The position numbers and the translations under genes were made by a program. DNA of 64,000 nucleotides from Phycisphaerales bacterium. Lineage in GTDB: Bacteria; Planctomycetota; Phycisphaerae; Phycisphaerales; SM1A02. The DNA is taken from assembly GCA_030748455.1 (NCBI GenBank), contig JASMLY010000059.1:1-64000 (forward strand). The letters are read 5' to 3'. Shown here one piece after another: positions 36,412 through 45,037 of the stretch (the stretch's first letter is position 1; each line of letters begins with the position of its first letter). A model generated the notes under the pieces. It saw only the letters and a list, made by a program, of their open reading frames with translations. It made no database searches and was not told the DNA's origin.

Positions 36412-37289
36412 TGCGAGTACTCGTTGCATACAATCCAGTTTCAGGAAGAGGAGTAGCAAACAAATTGGCTGGTGACATTTCAGCTTCACTGCTAGCGGCA
36501 AACTGCGACGTCGAGTTACTTCCAACAGAAGCGGGATCGCCTCGGGATTGGTTAGAACCACGGCTCAAACAAATAGATCGAGTTGTAGCAGTTGGTGGTG
36601 ACGGAACACTGCGCTCTGTCGCATCGTGTCTTGTGGGGACTGGGATCCCCGTGTACCACGCAGCCTCGGGTACTGAAAACCTGTTCGCCAAATCAATGCG
36701 GATGTCGAACGAGCCAAAAGAAGTAACAAATACAATCTTAAACGGCGATATTAGTCGGATTGATACTGCATCAGCAAACAGTGAGTTTCTATTACTTATG
36801 GCATCGGTCGGTTTTGATGCAGACGTTGTTGCTGACCTTTCGAAAAACCGTGGAAAATCAATTACACACATGTCGTATCTCATGCCCTGTATCCGCAGAT
36901 TCATCGATTTTTCAGTGCCAGAAATTTCAATTAAGGTTGATGATGTACAGGTTCTTGAAAAACAAAAGGGGTGGGTTGTTGTTGCCAATAGTCCAGCGTA
37001 TGCAAGAGGCTTGAACCCAGCAAGGAACGCGTCAATGACTGACGGAAGACTTGATCTTGTTTTCCTTCCGATTCACTCTCGCCGCTCCTTGATCAGTTGG
37101 ATTTTTCGAGTCAAGCGTGGCGCGCACTTACACCACGATAATTCTGTTGAACTCCGTGGACATACAATCGAAATCAAACCATCAGAACCGGCGTGCTGGC
37201 AACTTGATGGTGATGCTCCAGAAGGCGAAATAACCGAAAAACTCGAGATCGTTTCACAACCCACTTCGCTTACTATTATTCGAAACTAG
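36411..37289 (+). CDS. Diacylglycerol kinase-family lipid kinase
   Basis: 292 residues, YegS/DgkB-type lipid kinase that phosphorylates diacylglycerol or a related lipid with ATP. Motifs: NPVSGRG near 8-14, VVAVGGDGTLRSVAS near 58-72 (nucleotide binding), FDADVVADL and QLDGDAPEGE near the end. The start ATG 36411 shares one base with the kinase stop (TAATG). It converges on the ANTAR regulator gene with 17 bp between them. Confidence 0.88.
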   Translation: MRVLVAYNPVSGRGVANKLAGDISASLLAANCDVELLPTEAGSPRDWLEPRLKQIDRVVAVGGDGTLRSVASCLVGTGIPVYHAASGTENLFAKSMRMSNEPKEVTNTILNGDISRIDTASANSEFLLLMASVGFDADVVADLSKNRGKSITHMSYLMPCIRRFIDFSVPEISIKVDDVQVLEKQKGWVVVANSPAYARGLNPARNASMTDGRLDLVFLPIHSRRSLISWIFRVKRGAHLHHDNSVELRGHTIEIKPSEPACWQLDGDAPEGEITEKLEIVSQPTSLTIIRN

Positions 37290-37306
37290 TTTTTGGCTCC
37301 GAGCCA

Positions 37307-37951
37307 TCACAGCAAACCGTCACTATCAATCACAGCGCGGGCAACGGCAGCGATCGACTTTCGAGAACTTCTTGATTGTTTTTGCAACAGCTTCATTGCT
37401 TCGGGTTCAGAAACAGACTTACGTTTGACAATGATCCATTTTGCCTGTTCGATCAGTTTTCGATCGTCGAGTTTCTGCTTGAGATCGACGATTTGGCTGC
37501 GTTGGTCGATGTGGTCGAGGTAGCGTTTCCACGCAACTGTGAGACCAGCATGGAGTTGTTCGGTTGATGCTGGTTTTAAGAGAAAGCCAAAAACCCCAGC
37601 TGCGGTACAGTTGCGAAGGTATGTATCATCCGAATACGCCGTGAGCATAACAACAGGGATGTCAAGTTCGGAAAAAATAATTTGAGCTGCTTGCATCCCA
37701 TCAAGTTTTGGCATTTGGATGTCAAGAAGTGCAATGTCGGGTCGGTCATCCCTGCAAGTGGCAACAGCTTCTTCGCCGTTTTTACATGGACCGACGATCT
37801 CAAGTTCTAATGCTTTTAGGGAACCAACGACTCCTTGCACAACAAGTAGTTCATCATCAGCGACAAGCACACGCTTTGGGTGCTCGGGTAGCTCGAGTTC
37901 AGATGAAGCACTTGTTTGTTTGTTTTGATTATTTTCTGTGGGTGATGTCAT
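37307..37951 (-). CDS. Response regulator with ANTAR RNA-binding domain
   Basis: 214 residues. An N-terminal tail (1-25) leads to a receiver domain (26-145) with phosphoacceptor D77 (ALLDIQMPKLDG), T104 and K126, then an ANTAR domain (about 157-207; RKLIEQAKWIIVKRKSVSEPEAMKLL). ANTAR proteins bind paired hairpins in mRNA leaders and prevent termination. The partner kinase is unknown; the orphan kinase at 35596 is a candidate. Direct repeats lie upstream. Confidence 0.92.
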   Translation of the reverse strand: MTSPTENNQNKQTSASSELELPEHPKRVLVADDELLVVQGVVGSLKALELEIVGPCKNGEEAVATCRDDRPDIALLDIQMPKLDGMQAAQIIFSELDIPVVMLTAYSDDTYLRNCTAAGVFGFLLKPASTEQLHAGLTVAWKRYLDHIDQRSQIVDLKQKLDDRKLIEQAKWIIVKRKSVSEPEAMKLLQKQSRSSRKSIAAVARAVIDSDGLL

Positions 37952-37980
37952 TCGTAGACCATCCTTTCATTCTTGCCGCG

Positions 37981-38047
37981 GGTTGACACACATAGTCAAT
38001 CTCGCCTAAGCATTGAATGAAAATATTGTACATGCTTTGGTTGACAC
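37981..38047. repeat. GGTTGACAC direct repeats upstream of the ANTAR gene
   Basis: GGTTGACAC occurs at 37981-37989 and 38039-38047. The first copy is also part of an inverted repeat TTGAC/GTCAA (37983-37999). They lie between the ANTAR gene start and the end of top6A, so they may be regulatory for the ANTAR gene. Confidence 0.4.
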
Positions 38048-38077
38048 CTACAAAAATTATTCCTGCTCACATCCAGA

Positions 38078-39238
38078 TCAATCCAAAAAATCACCTTCTT
38101 TGAGACGGGCGGGGACGTATTCTTCAGTGACGTAGGAGATGTCTTTGGTAATGAGTGACTCAACTTCCATCTTGAATCCATTGTTGAGCATCGTTTTGAT
38201 TTCACGCTGCCACGCACGTTTGCCCTCAAACCACGGGTAAGCAGCGATTTGTTTTGCTCGGTTGATGTCACGGTCGTTCAATTCAATTTTGACATCGTCA
38301 CTTAGATCAAGTCGGTCATAATCTTTTGAGCGGATGCCCATGAACTTCGCGTCCGGAATCGCCATACGTTCAGATTCAAATGCAAGGTTGATCGAACCCT
38401 GTTTGATAACGCTGTAAATATAATGTCCCCACGGATCACAATCGAGCAAGCAATACACTGGTAATTTGAGTTCCTTGTGCATTCGGTGCAACATACGGCG
38501 AACACCTCGGGGAGGTTGACCAGAACCCTCTGTGAGAATGCAGTTGTGTTTTTCCCAAAAGCGGTCTTCGTTAAATCGACTCCAAACAGTATCTTTCTCG
38601 ACATGTAAGATAAAGTCGGCAGAGCATTCTTTGAACTGCATAATGTTTGGTTCGCAAATGCTTGGAATTGCGTACCCACCAGTCCCCATTTTTCTGCAAT
38701 TAATCTCATCTCCATTATCGACAACAGTGATGTTCCCAACCATCGTTCCGCGTTTTTTTGCAAACACGTGTAGCTCTTCACGAAGTCCATCGAGTGCTAC
38801 TTCTAAATCTTCTAGAATTGAATCAGATTCTCCCTGATCGTTGAATGTTTTTTCTTTCGTTCCCGGAATTGTGTGTAACCCCATGTAATACATACCACGA
38901 AGGCTCAATGTTTTTTCTGCCCCGATGAGTTCTTTGCACCCTTTTGATAACAAGAGCGACTGCATGAATTTTCTCGACTGGCCTAAGTTGAAGAGGCTTC
39001 TTGTTTGGGTGGAATCACCCATCTCAAGAATACGCTTCTTCTTATTGTATTTCATGTTTGATACAGAACGAGTTGGTATTTCAAAGTTCGGTTCTCGTTG
39101 TGCTAAACTCGACTTGACGATCTTACTCGCAAGAGATTCAATTTTTTTAATTGTTTCTGCATCGCGTTTTTTGTCGACAACACTTTTGCGCGTAGATTTT
39201 TTGGTCGCAGTTTTCTTCGTTGTTTTTTTCTTAGCCAT
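38078..39238 (-). CDS. top6A: DNA topoisomerase VI subunit A (Spo11-like)
   Basis: Catalytic subunit of the type IIB topoisomerase, 386 residues. The N-terminus is a Lys/Thr-rich tail (about 2-25). The winged-helix domain holds the active tyrosine in SLRGMYYMGL (Y117 or Y118). The Toprim domain has the acidic residue E214 (HVEKD) and the DxD in LLDCDPWGHYIY (D266, D268). ATG 39238 shares one base with the stop of the B subunit gene. Topoisomerase VI is universal in archaea and plants but sporadic in bacteria. It would relax or decatenate DNA beside gyrase. Confidence 0.93.
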   Translation of the reverse strand: MAKKKTTKKTATKKSTRKSVVDKKRDAETIKKIESLASKIVKSSLAQREPNFEIPTRSVSNMKYNKKKRILEMGDSTQTRSLFNLGQSRKFMQSLLLSKGCKELIGAEKTLSLRGMYYMGLHTIPGTKEKTFNDQGESDSILEDLEVALDGLREELHVFAKKRGTMVGNITVVDNGDEINCRKMGTGGYAIPSICEPNIMQFKECSADFILHVEKDTVWSRFNEDRFWEKHNCILTEGSGQPPRGVRRMLHRMHKELKLPVYCLLDCDPWGHYIYSVIKQGSINLAFESERMAIPDAKFMGIRSKDYDRLDLSDDVKIELNDRDINRAKQIAAYPWFEGKRAWQREIKTMLNNGFKMEVESLITKDISYVTEEYVPARLKEGDFLD

Positions 39239-41067
39239 TACTTGGTCTTACGCTTTCGAGTTGTTTTCTTTTTCGTTTTGCGTTTTGCTTTTTTCTTTGG
39301 TTTTGATTTTCCAAAGAGTGTGTCATCACCATCTTCTTGGTCTTGGTGATCCTCAACGATCACAACGCCTTCGTCAAGACCAAGACGGCCACCATCATCG
39401 ATAACCTTGCCCTCATCATCAAGTTGGGCATCAGCTTCATCTGTACGCCGCTTTGCTTGTTTCATCAGCGCTTTATAAAGTTTGTCGGTGTCTGTACCTG
39501 TGATCGAATGACAACATCGTGAAATTTCACCGATGTACCGTTCAAAAACGCTGCGTCGTTCTGATTCACGCGCCATGCGTTTTCGTCTTCGTAGATACGT
39601 TCCTAGTTTTCGCCCACAATCTTGCAATGCAAGTTTCATTTCCTTGCGAATTTCATCGTAATCAGCAATTGCTTCCTTTGACTCACTTGTAAAAGGAACC
39701 CAAACGCTCACCATATGCACAAGTACAACAAGTGGTCCTGAAGGAATGGAGTTTCGAGGTTGTGTTAAACCATAATTTTTCCAAGAAGTTTCTGCAACAG
39801 CCTTAAAAGAACTGCAACTTGATTGCGAATAGAGTAGGGGGACTCTGTTAGCAAACCGCAGCACTTTTGCAGCATCTTCTCTGCCAAGACCACCGCCGTA
39901 TCCAATCGCCACTTCAATTTGGAACGGATTGCCTCGGTAGACACTTGGGGGGCGTGTAGATGCAGCAAAAAATTCAGCTTTGACCTCTTTGAGTAATCCT
40001 GCAAGAAGTGCTTTGGACCCAATCGGCACGAGGCAATCTGTATTTGGGGCAATAATTCGAGTCTTTTGGATTGAGTCGTAGAGATTTTCTGCTTCTGCGT
40101 GGCCAATGGTTTTGATCCACGTTTGCCCAGTCATTCCAGCACCTTTTGCAATTTCTCTCGCCTTTGTTGCACCTACTCGGCAAAAATCTTTTTGTAAAAA
40201 ACCGCCGAGTTGGCGAGCTTCAGTTCGCTCAAGCATCTGGATCAAGGTGCCAAGTTCGATGCCCTTAGGGTGTGGTTTGATTTCTTTTGGTTCTTCTGGA
40301 AGTTCTTTTATTGCACGTGGAAACTCGATCGTCTCGTTATTCGGTGTGATGTATGTAATGTTAGCATGTGGATTGGCGATGGCAGTTTGTTCAAGATATT
40401 CATCGATTGACTGTCTACCTTTTTGGTACTTACCCTCGAGTTCAATGGAAACTTGTGTACCGTGGCCATCTTCAAAAAGTTTGTCATCCTCTGGATGTTC
40501 ATCATCACTGATGACAGTAGGGCGGTTTTTTGAAGTGTCCATTTTGAGAACAACTTCGTGGGCAGGTTTATTTTTTTTTGTTTTTGAGATGATGACAACC
40601 GGCTTGCCCGTTGTCATGAGACCATACATTCCTGCAGCGGAAATACCGATGCCTTGCTGCCCACGAGACATTTTCAGACGGTGGAATTTAGAGCCATACA
40701 GTAATTTGCCAAATATATTTTCGATCTGTGCCCTGACAATACCCGGGCCATTATCCCGAATTGTGAGGCGAAACCTCGTTTCACCAAGTTGCATCACATG
40801 TACGAAGATTGAGGGGAGGATCCCTCCTTCTTCAGTGGCATCGAGTGCATTGTCAACCGCCTCCTTAATGGCTGTTAGCATCGCCTTTCGTGGATTATCA
40901 AATCCTAATAAGTGGCGGTTCTTTGCAAAGAATTCACTTACTGAAATATCTCGTTGGCTTGCAGCCATTGTTTCAGCTGTCGCAGAAGTACGAGATTTTT
41001 TAGAGCGAGTCGATTTTTGGGGCTTTTTGGCCTTTGGCATATCGGGTGTACTAATTGTTGGGGTCAT
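39238..41067 (-). CDS. top6B: DNA topoisomerase VI subunit B (GHKL ATPase)
   Basis: ATPase subunit of topoisomerase VI, 609 residues from ATG 41067 (41040 is another candidate). Domains: Lys-rich N-terminus, GHKL ATPase (about 50-240) with N box KEAVDNALDATEE, G1 IRDNGPGI and G2 GQQGIGISAAGMYG, an H2TH domain near 285-330 and the transducer with VHMVSVWVPFTSESKEA near 460. The last 25 residues are a basic KPKKKAKRKTKKK tail. The TAATG junction with top6A shows coupling. GyrB-like or HSP90-like alternatives are excluded by the neighbour and the H2TH region. Confidence 0.93.
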   Translation of the reverse strand: MTPTISTPDMPKAKKPQKSTRSKKSRTSATAETMAASQRDISVSEFFAKNRHLLGFDNPRKAMLTAIKEAVDNALDATEEGGILPSIFVHVMQLGETRFRLTIRDNGPGIVRAQIENIFGKLLYGSKFHRLKMSRGQQGIGISAAGMYGLMTTGKPVVIISKTKKNKPAHEVVLKMDTSKNRPTVISDDEHPEDDKLFEDGHGTQVSIELEGKYQKGRQSIDEYLEQTAIANPHANITYITPNNETIEFPRAIKELPEEPKEIKPHPKGIELGTLIQMLERTEARQLGGFLQKDFCRVGATKAREIAKGAGMTGQTWIKTIGHAEAENLYDSIQKTRIIAPNTDCLVPIGSKALLAGLLKEVKAEFFAASTRPPSVYRGNPFQIEVAIGYGGGLGREDAAKVLRFANRVPLLYSQSSCSSFKAVAETSWKNYGLTQPRNSIPSGPLVVLVHMVSVWVPFTSESKEAIADYDEIRKEMKLALQDCGRKLGTYLRRRKRMARESERRSVFERYIGEISRCCHSITGTDTDKLYKALMKQAKRRTDEADAQLDDEGKVIDDGGRLGLDEGVVIVEDHQDQEDGDDTLFGKSKPKKKAKRKTKKKTTRKRKTK

Positions 41068-41234
41068 CTGTTGCCTTCCATGGCGCGTGAATAACGCTAT
41101 GCAAACAGGCATCCGTACCTGTTATCTATACAGAATACCGAAACTTGCCCAACAATGCCAAACCATGAATCATCGTTTTTGGTATCCTCTCAAGATTCAC
41201 AAAAATACTCTACACAAGTAATTGGAGCAATCAA

Positions 41235-41711
41235 ATGGCAATGGAAAAAACTCTCATCATCTTCAAACCAGATGCAGTACAACGAGGTCTGATGGGTCGA
41301 ATCATGAGCCGATTCGAAGACAAGGGTCTCAAAATTGTTGGCGCAAAATTTATGCAGATATCCCCTGAACTCGCAGCGATCCACTATGAAGCGCATCAGG
41401 AACGTCCGTTTTATGCAGGATTGGTGAGTTTTATGACAAGTTCTCCCGTGATGGTGCTTGCGCTTGAAGGAGTGGGGGCAATTGCGATGTGCCGATCGAT
41501 GATGGGTGCAACCTTTGGTTCTCAAGCAGATGCAGGAACGATTCGTGGTGATTTTGGGGTTTCAAATAGTTTCAACCTCATCCACGGCTCTGACAGCCCT
41601 GAAGCAGCTACAAGAGAGCTTGGTTTATTCTTCAATGAAGGCGAATTGCTCGATTGGGATCGTATGAACGAAGGGTGGATCTATGATCTTTCAGGCGGGG
41701 AACCTGAGTAA
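41235..41711 (+). CDS. ndk: Nucleoside diphosphate kinase
   Basis: Balances NTP pools by moving the gamma phosphate through a phosphohistidine. The 158-residue protein starts EKTLIIFKPDAVQRGLMG and has the active site H117 in SFNLIHGSDSPEAA. GGAG lies eight bases before ATG 41235. Single gene, divergent from the topoisomerase VI operon. Confidence 0.97.
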   Translation: MAMEKTLIIFKPDAVQRGLMGRIMSRFEDKGLKIVGAKFMQISPELAAIHYEAHQERPFYAGLVSFMTSSPVMVLALEGVGAIAMCRSMMGATFGSQADAGTIRGDFGVSNSFNLIHGSDSPEAATRELGLFFNEGELLDWDRMNEGWIYDLSGGEPE

Positions 41712-41883
41712 AAAACGTCTTTTTAGGGCAAAAAACGCTGATACCACTTTTCTTTTCATAAAAAAGTCGTAAAAAAACAAAATTTCGGTTCACGGTCGAC
41801 GCATTCCTGCATAGATGGGGATGCCGTGCGTTCTCATTCGCAACAGGGGGCGGTCATGTCTTTAACAAAGGGGTTACATCCAA

Positions 41884-42849
41884 ATGCCAAGAAAACCAAG
41901 GCAGAAAATCCATCGTAAGCTCTCGACCGCAACAGTCGTCGAAACGCTCAGAAAACGAAGTCAAGAAGAACTTTGTCAGATTGAGTTAGCACTTCAAACA
42001 CCAATCACTGCTGTCGAATCTCCCTTGATTAAAAAGAAGAATGCGAAGCGTGTGATTTTTGACGAAGCGGACTCAATTCCCAGAGCATCGATCGGTTGGT
42101 ATGCGCCAAGTCAAGAAGTTGATGAAAAGAGGAAGGCTTCTAGTGGTAAAGTGTTAACTCGTGAAGAAGAGGTGTCTCTCTTTCGGCAATATAACTTTGC
42201 AAGGTGGCGCGTGTCCATAATGCAGAAACGAATACAAAATGCAAAACCAGTCACTGACAAGGAGTACGATGAATTGCTTCACTGGTTTACAATCGCCATT
42301 GATCGAAGAGATCTCATTGTTGAATACAATTTGCCCCTCGTGTTAGCAATGGCGCAACGTAGTTGTGTACCAGGGGAATACAGTGATTTGGTCGCCGAGG
42401 GCAACGTAGCGATCGTACGCTGTGTAGACCGATTCGACTGTGAACGTGGATTCAAATTTTCGACGTATGCCTGCCGCGCACTCTATGCTTCGTTTAACAG
42501 ATTTGGTAAAAAACAACTGAAGCACAAAGCCCACACTACATTTGAAATTGATCCAGATCGAGAATTACGGATCACAGATTCAGAAGTCGACAGATCTGAG
42601 AGCGATGAACTTCGCGCAATTCGCAAAGCATTACGCTCAGATCAAGTCGAACTCACAAGTTACGAACTAGAAGTCATGCGTTTACGATACGGCTTGAATT
42701 GTCCACAAAACGCTCCCCATCTTACGCTACAAAAGATCGGAGAGATGTTGGGCATCTCTAAAGAACGTGTTAGGCAAATACAACTCACCGCACTCTCAAA
42801 AATCCGTGATGTTGCCAATAAGTATTTACCAACTGATCTTGCTTCTTAA
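41884..42849 (+). CDS. Divergent sigma-70 family factor
   Basis: 321 residues. No region 1.1. Region 2 lies about 140-205 (DLIVEYNLPLVLAMAQRSC, then DLVAEGNVAIVRCVDRFD and GFKFSTYACRALYASFNRF), region 4 about 240-310 (LTLQKIGEMLGISKERVRQI). Region 2.3/2.4 lacks the usual tryptophans and WWIRQAI of principal sigma factors. The N-terminal 100 residues are basic. It may be a secondary (group 2/3-like) sigma factor. AAAGGGG lies about 15 bases before ATG 41884; a small overlapping ORF starts at 41855. Confidence 0.85.
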   Translation: MPRKPRQKIHRKLSTATVVETLRKRSQEELCQIELALQTPITAVESPLIKKKNAKRVIFDEADSIPRASIGWYAPSQEVDEKRKASSGKVLTREEEVSLFRQYNFARWRVSIMQKRIQNAKPVTDKEYDELLHWFTIAIDRRDLIVEYNLPLVLAMAQRSCVPGEYSDLVAEGNVAIVRCVDRFDCERGFKFSTYACRALYASFNRFGKKQLKHKAHTTFEIDPDRELRITDSEVDRSESDELRAIRKALRSDQVELTSYELEVMRLRYGLNCPQNAPHLTLQKIGEMLGISKERVRQIQLTALSKIRDVANKYLPTDLAS

Positions 42850-42897
42850 CAAATTTCGTTTCCTTTATCTTGATACAACCCCTGTGTTCACCGTACA

Positions 42898-44532
42898 GTG
42901 TGCAGTGTGAGCAGAACAAAAGACATATCCTTGCACGTTGTGCCAAGAAAGAAGCGGGGGCGACTTCGGTGGACTGTACTGATTGCTGTACAAATACTCA
43001 TACTTTTACATGTGGGATTGTGGTTACTTTCAAAACACTTTGGGTGGTTCGGTGGGGCAACAATCACGCCAATAGAACCCTCAGAAGGGATGGAGTTCGT
43101 TAAACATGGGGTTGTGAACGCAGGAGCAATCTTTTTTGCACTGGCGTTGATTGCAACGCTGGTGTTTGGTAGATGGTTTTGTGGCTGGGGATGTCACATT
43201 GTATTTTTGCAAGACTGGTGTTACGCCTTGTTACGAAAAATCGGAATTCGCCCCAAACCATTTAGAGCGAGGTTACTGGGTTATGTTCCACTTGGTCTGG
43301 GTTTGTATATGTTTGTTTGGCCACTGTTTTACAGAATCGCACTTGCACCTTGGTTGCAACCAAACCTCAGTTGGCCATCAATCACAACACACCTCACGAC
43401 GACGGACTATTGGGATTCATTTGCATCTCCAATTGTCGCACTTCCGTTCTTGCTGATTTGTGGTTTTGCAACTGTGTACACCCTTGGTGCAAAGGGGTTT
43501 TGCACGTATGGATGCCCCTATGGTGGATTCTTCGCCCCTCTTGATCGAATCTCACCGATGCGTGTACGAGTCAATGATTCATGTGAGCAATGTGGAAAAT
43601 GTACTGCAGCGTGCACGTCGAACGTTCGAGTACACGAAGAAGTTCATCTTCATTCAATGGTCGTGGATTCGGGTTGCATGAAAACGATGGACTGCATAGA
43701 CGCGTGTCCAAACAACGCGCTCTCTGTTGGTTTTTGCGGAACTTCAACTGGAAAACGAACTAAACGAAGCGGGAAAAAATATGATTTGAAACTCTCTGGT
43801 GAATTTTTGGTTGCGACCACATTCCTTGTTGGTTTCTTTTCATTCAGAGGACTCTACGCATCGGTTCCAATGTTGATGGCAGTGGGGATGTCGCTTGTTT
43901 GTGTTTGGATTCTTTGGAAAGGTGTACAAATACTTAGAACAGAGCACGTACATCTCCATCAATACCAACTTGCGTATCATGGTTCTGTTACACGAGCGGG
44001 GAAACTGATGCTTGTTGTTTCATTGTTCGTTGCTTTGTTTATCTTGCAAAGCGCTTGCGTACAACTATTCACAGTTGTTGGGAACAACGCAGGGAAACAT
44101 GGAGATTTAGACAAGGCATACACGTACTACAAATTGAGCGGTCCGATGACAGACGGTGGGATAGGGTTCTCGAGCAACCCGAACGTAGATCTTGCAATGT
44201 CTAAAATATTGGAAGCGAAGAACGAATACAAAGAGGCAGAGTTCGTACTTCGAAGGCTCAACGCATTCGTGGGTGAAGAAGAAACAGCTCGCATGGTTCT
44301 TGGGCAAAATTTACAATTACACAGGAACGATGAAACAGTAGAGTCGTTTTATATGAATGAGCTGGGAAAAAACCCTAACTGGACATTTGTTTGGGAGGAT
44401 TACATCGCTTGGCTGCGACGCAAGGGGAGACACGAGCAGGCAGTAGGGGCTTCTTCAAGAGCGAATACACTCAACCCAAATGCCCCGCGGTTACAAATAC
44501 AGTGGCAGTTATTACATCAACAAGTACAGTGA
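42898..44532 (+). CDS. NapH/CcoG-like polyferredoxin membrane protein with TPR-like tail
   Basis: 544 residues. Membrane helices near 25-45 and 75-95 lead to the Cys motif RWFCGWGCHIVF, then more helices and FCTYGCPYGGFF near 200, followed by two 4Fe-4S clusters (CEQCGKCTAAC and CMKTMDCIDACP, about 226-280), a second set of helices (310-395) and a C-terminal soluble region (400-544) with TPR-like repeats. The first half fits NapH/NosR/CcoG-type electron carriers. The fusion to a repeat tail is unusual. GTG starts at 42898 or 42907 are both possible. The redox partner is unknown. Confidence 0.8.
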   Translation: MCSVSRTKDISLHVVPRKKRGRLRWTVLIAVQILILLHVGLWLLSKHFGWFGGATITPIEPSEGMEFVKHGVVNAGAIFFALALIATLVFGRWFCGWGCHIVFLQDWCYALLRKIGIRPKPFRARLLGYVPLGLGLYMFVWPLFYRIALAPWLQPNLSWPSITTHLTTTDYWDSFASPIVALPFLLICGFATVYTLGAKGFCTYGCPYGGFFAPLDRISPMRVRVNDSCEQCGKCTAACTSNVRVHEEVHLHSMVVDSGCMKTMDCIDACPNNALSVGFCGTSTGKRTKRSGKKYDLKLSGEFLVATTFLVGFFSFRGLYASVPMLMAVGMSLVCVWILWKGVQILRTEHVHLHQYQLAYHGSVTRAGKLMLVVSLFVALFILQSACVQLFTVVGNNAGKHGDLDKAYTYYKLSGPMTDGGIGFSSNPNVDLAMSKILEAKNEYKEAEFVLRRLNAFVGEEETARMVLGQNLQLHRNDETVESFYMNELGKNPNWTFVWEDYIAWLRRKGRHEQAVGASSRANTLNPNAPRLQIQWQLLHQQVQ

Positions 44533-44533
44533 C

Positions 44534-44992
44534 TTACTCACTCAGTGCGTTGTGAAAAAGATCGAACAATGCCTGCGAAGAATCTGCGGCGTATGCGGTT
44601 TCTCGGAATGCTCGATCGACCATCAACCTGCTGATTCGGCCAAGTGCCTGAATATGATCAGCTGTGTGATCCGAAGGGCTCACCAACAGGATGATCAATT
44701 CGACAGGGCGTTTGTCAGGGCTTGAAAAATCAATAGGGGTCGTAGGTCGACCCATTGCCATCACGAGAGTGTTTAGTTTCTCGCAACGAGCATGTGGAAT
44801 TGCAAGTCCTTCTCCGATCCCAGTTGTTCGTTGAAGTTCACGCTCCCAGACAAGTTGTTTAATGTTTTGGGCATCCTCAATCGCACCAGCTTTTGCGAGC
44901 GTATCAACAAGTTCACCAATCGCTCCCTGTCGGTCGGTTGCAGCAAGGGGTACAAGCATCGTGTCGAGTTGTAAGTGATCAAGAAGGTTCAT
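44534..44992 (-). CDS. ptsN: PTS IIA-like nitrogen-regulatory protein
   Basis: EIIA-Ntr-type protein of 152 residues from ATG 44992, phosphorylated on a histidine and involved in regulation, not transport. The active H67 is in GLAIPHARCEKL; ELIILLVSPSDHTADHIQAL follows. A GTG at 45022 would add ten residues. It is the last gene after rsmB on the minus strand. No PTS permease is nearby. Confidence 0.9.
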   Translation of the reverse strand: MNLLDHLQLDTMLVPLAATDRQGAIGELVDTLAKAGAIEDAQNIKQLVWERELQRTTGIGEGLAIPHARCEKLNTLVMAMGRPTTPIDFSSPDKRPVELIILLVSPSDHTADHIQALGRISRLMVDRAFRETAYAADSSQALFDLFHNALSE

Positions 44993-45037
44993 AGGCGTGT
45001 TGAATCGCGAGATTGTACCCACCCCGTCTCTCGATTG

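Noticed and set aside
40106..41221. 371-codon open frame opposite top6B
   Set aside because: It lies entirely antisense to a convincing GHKL ATPase gene and its product resembles no family.
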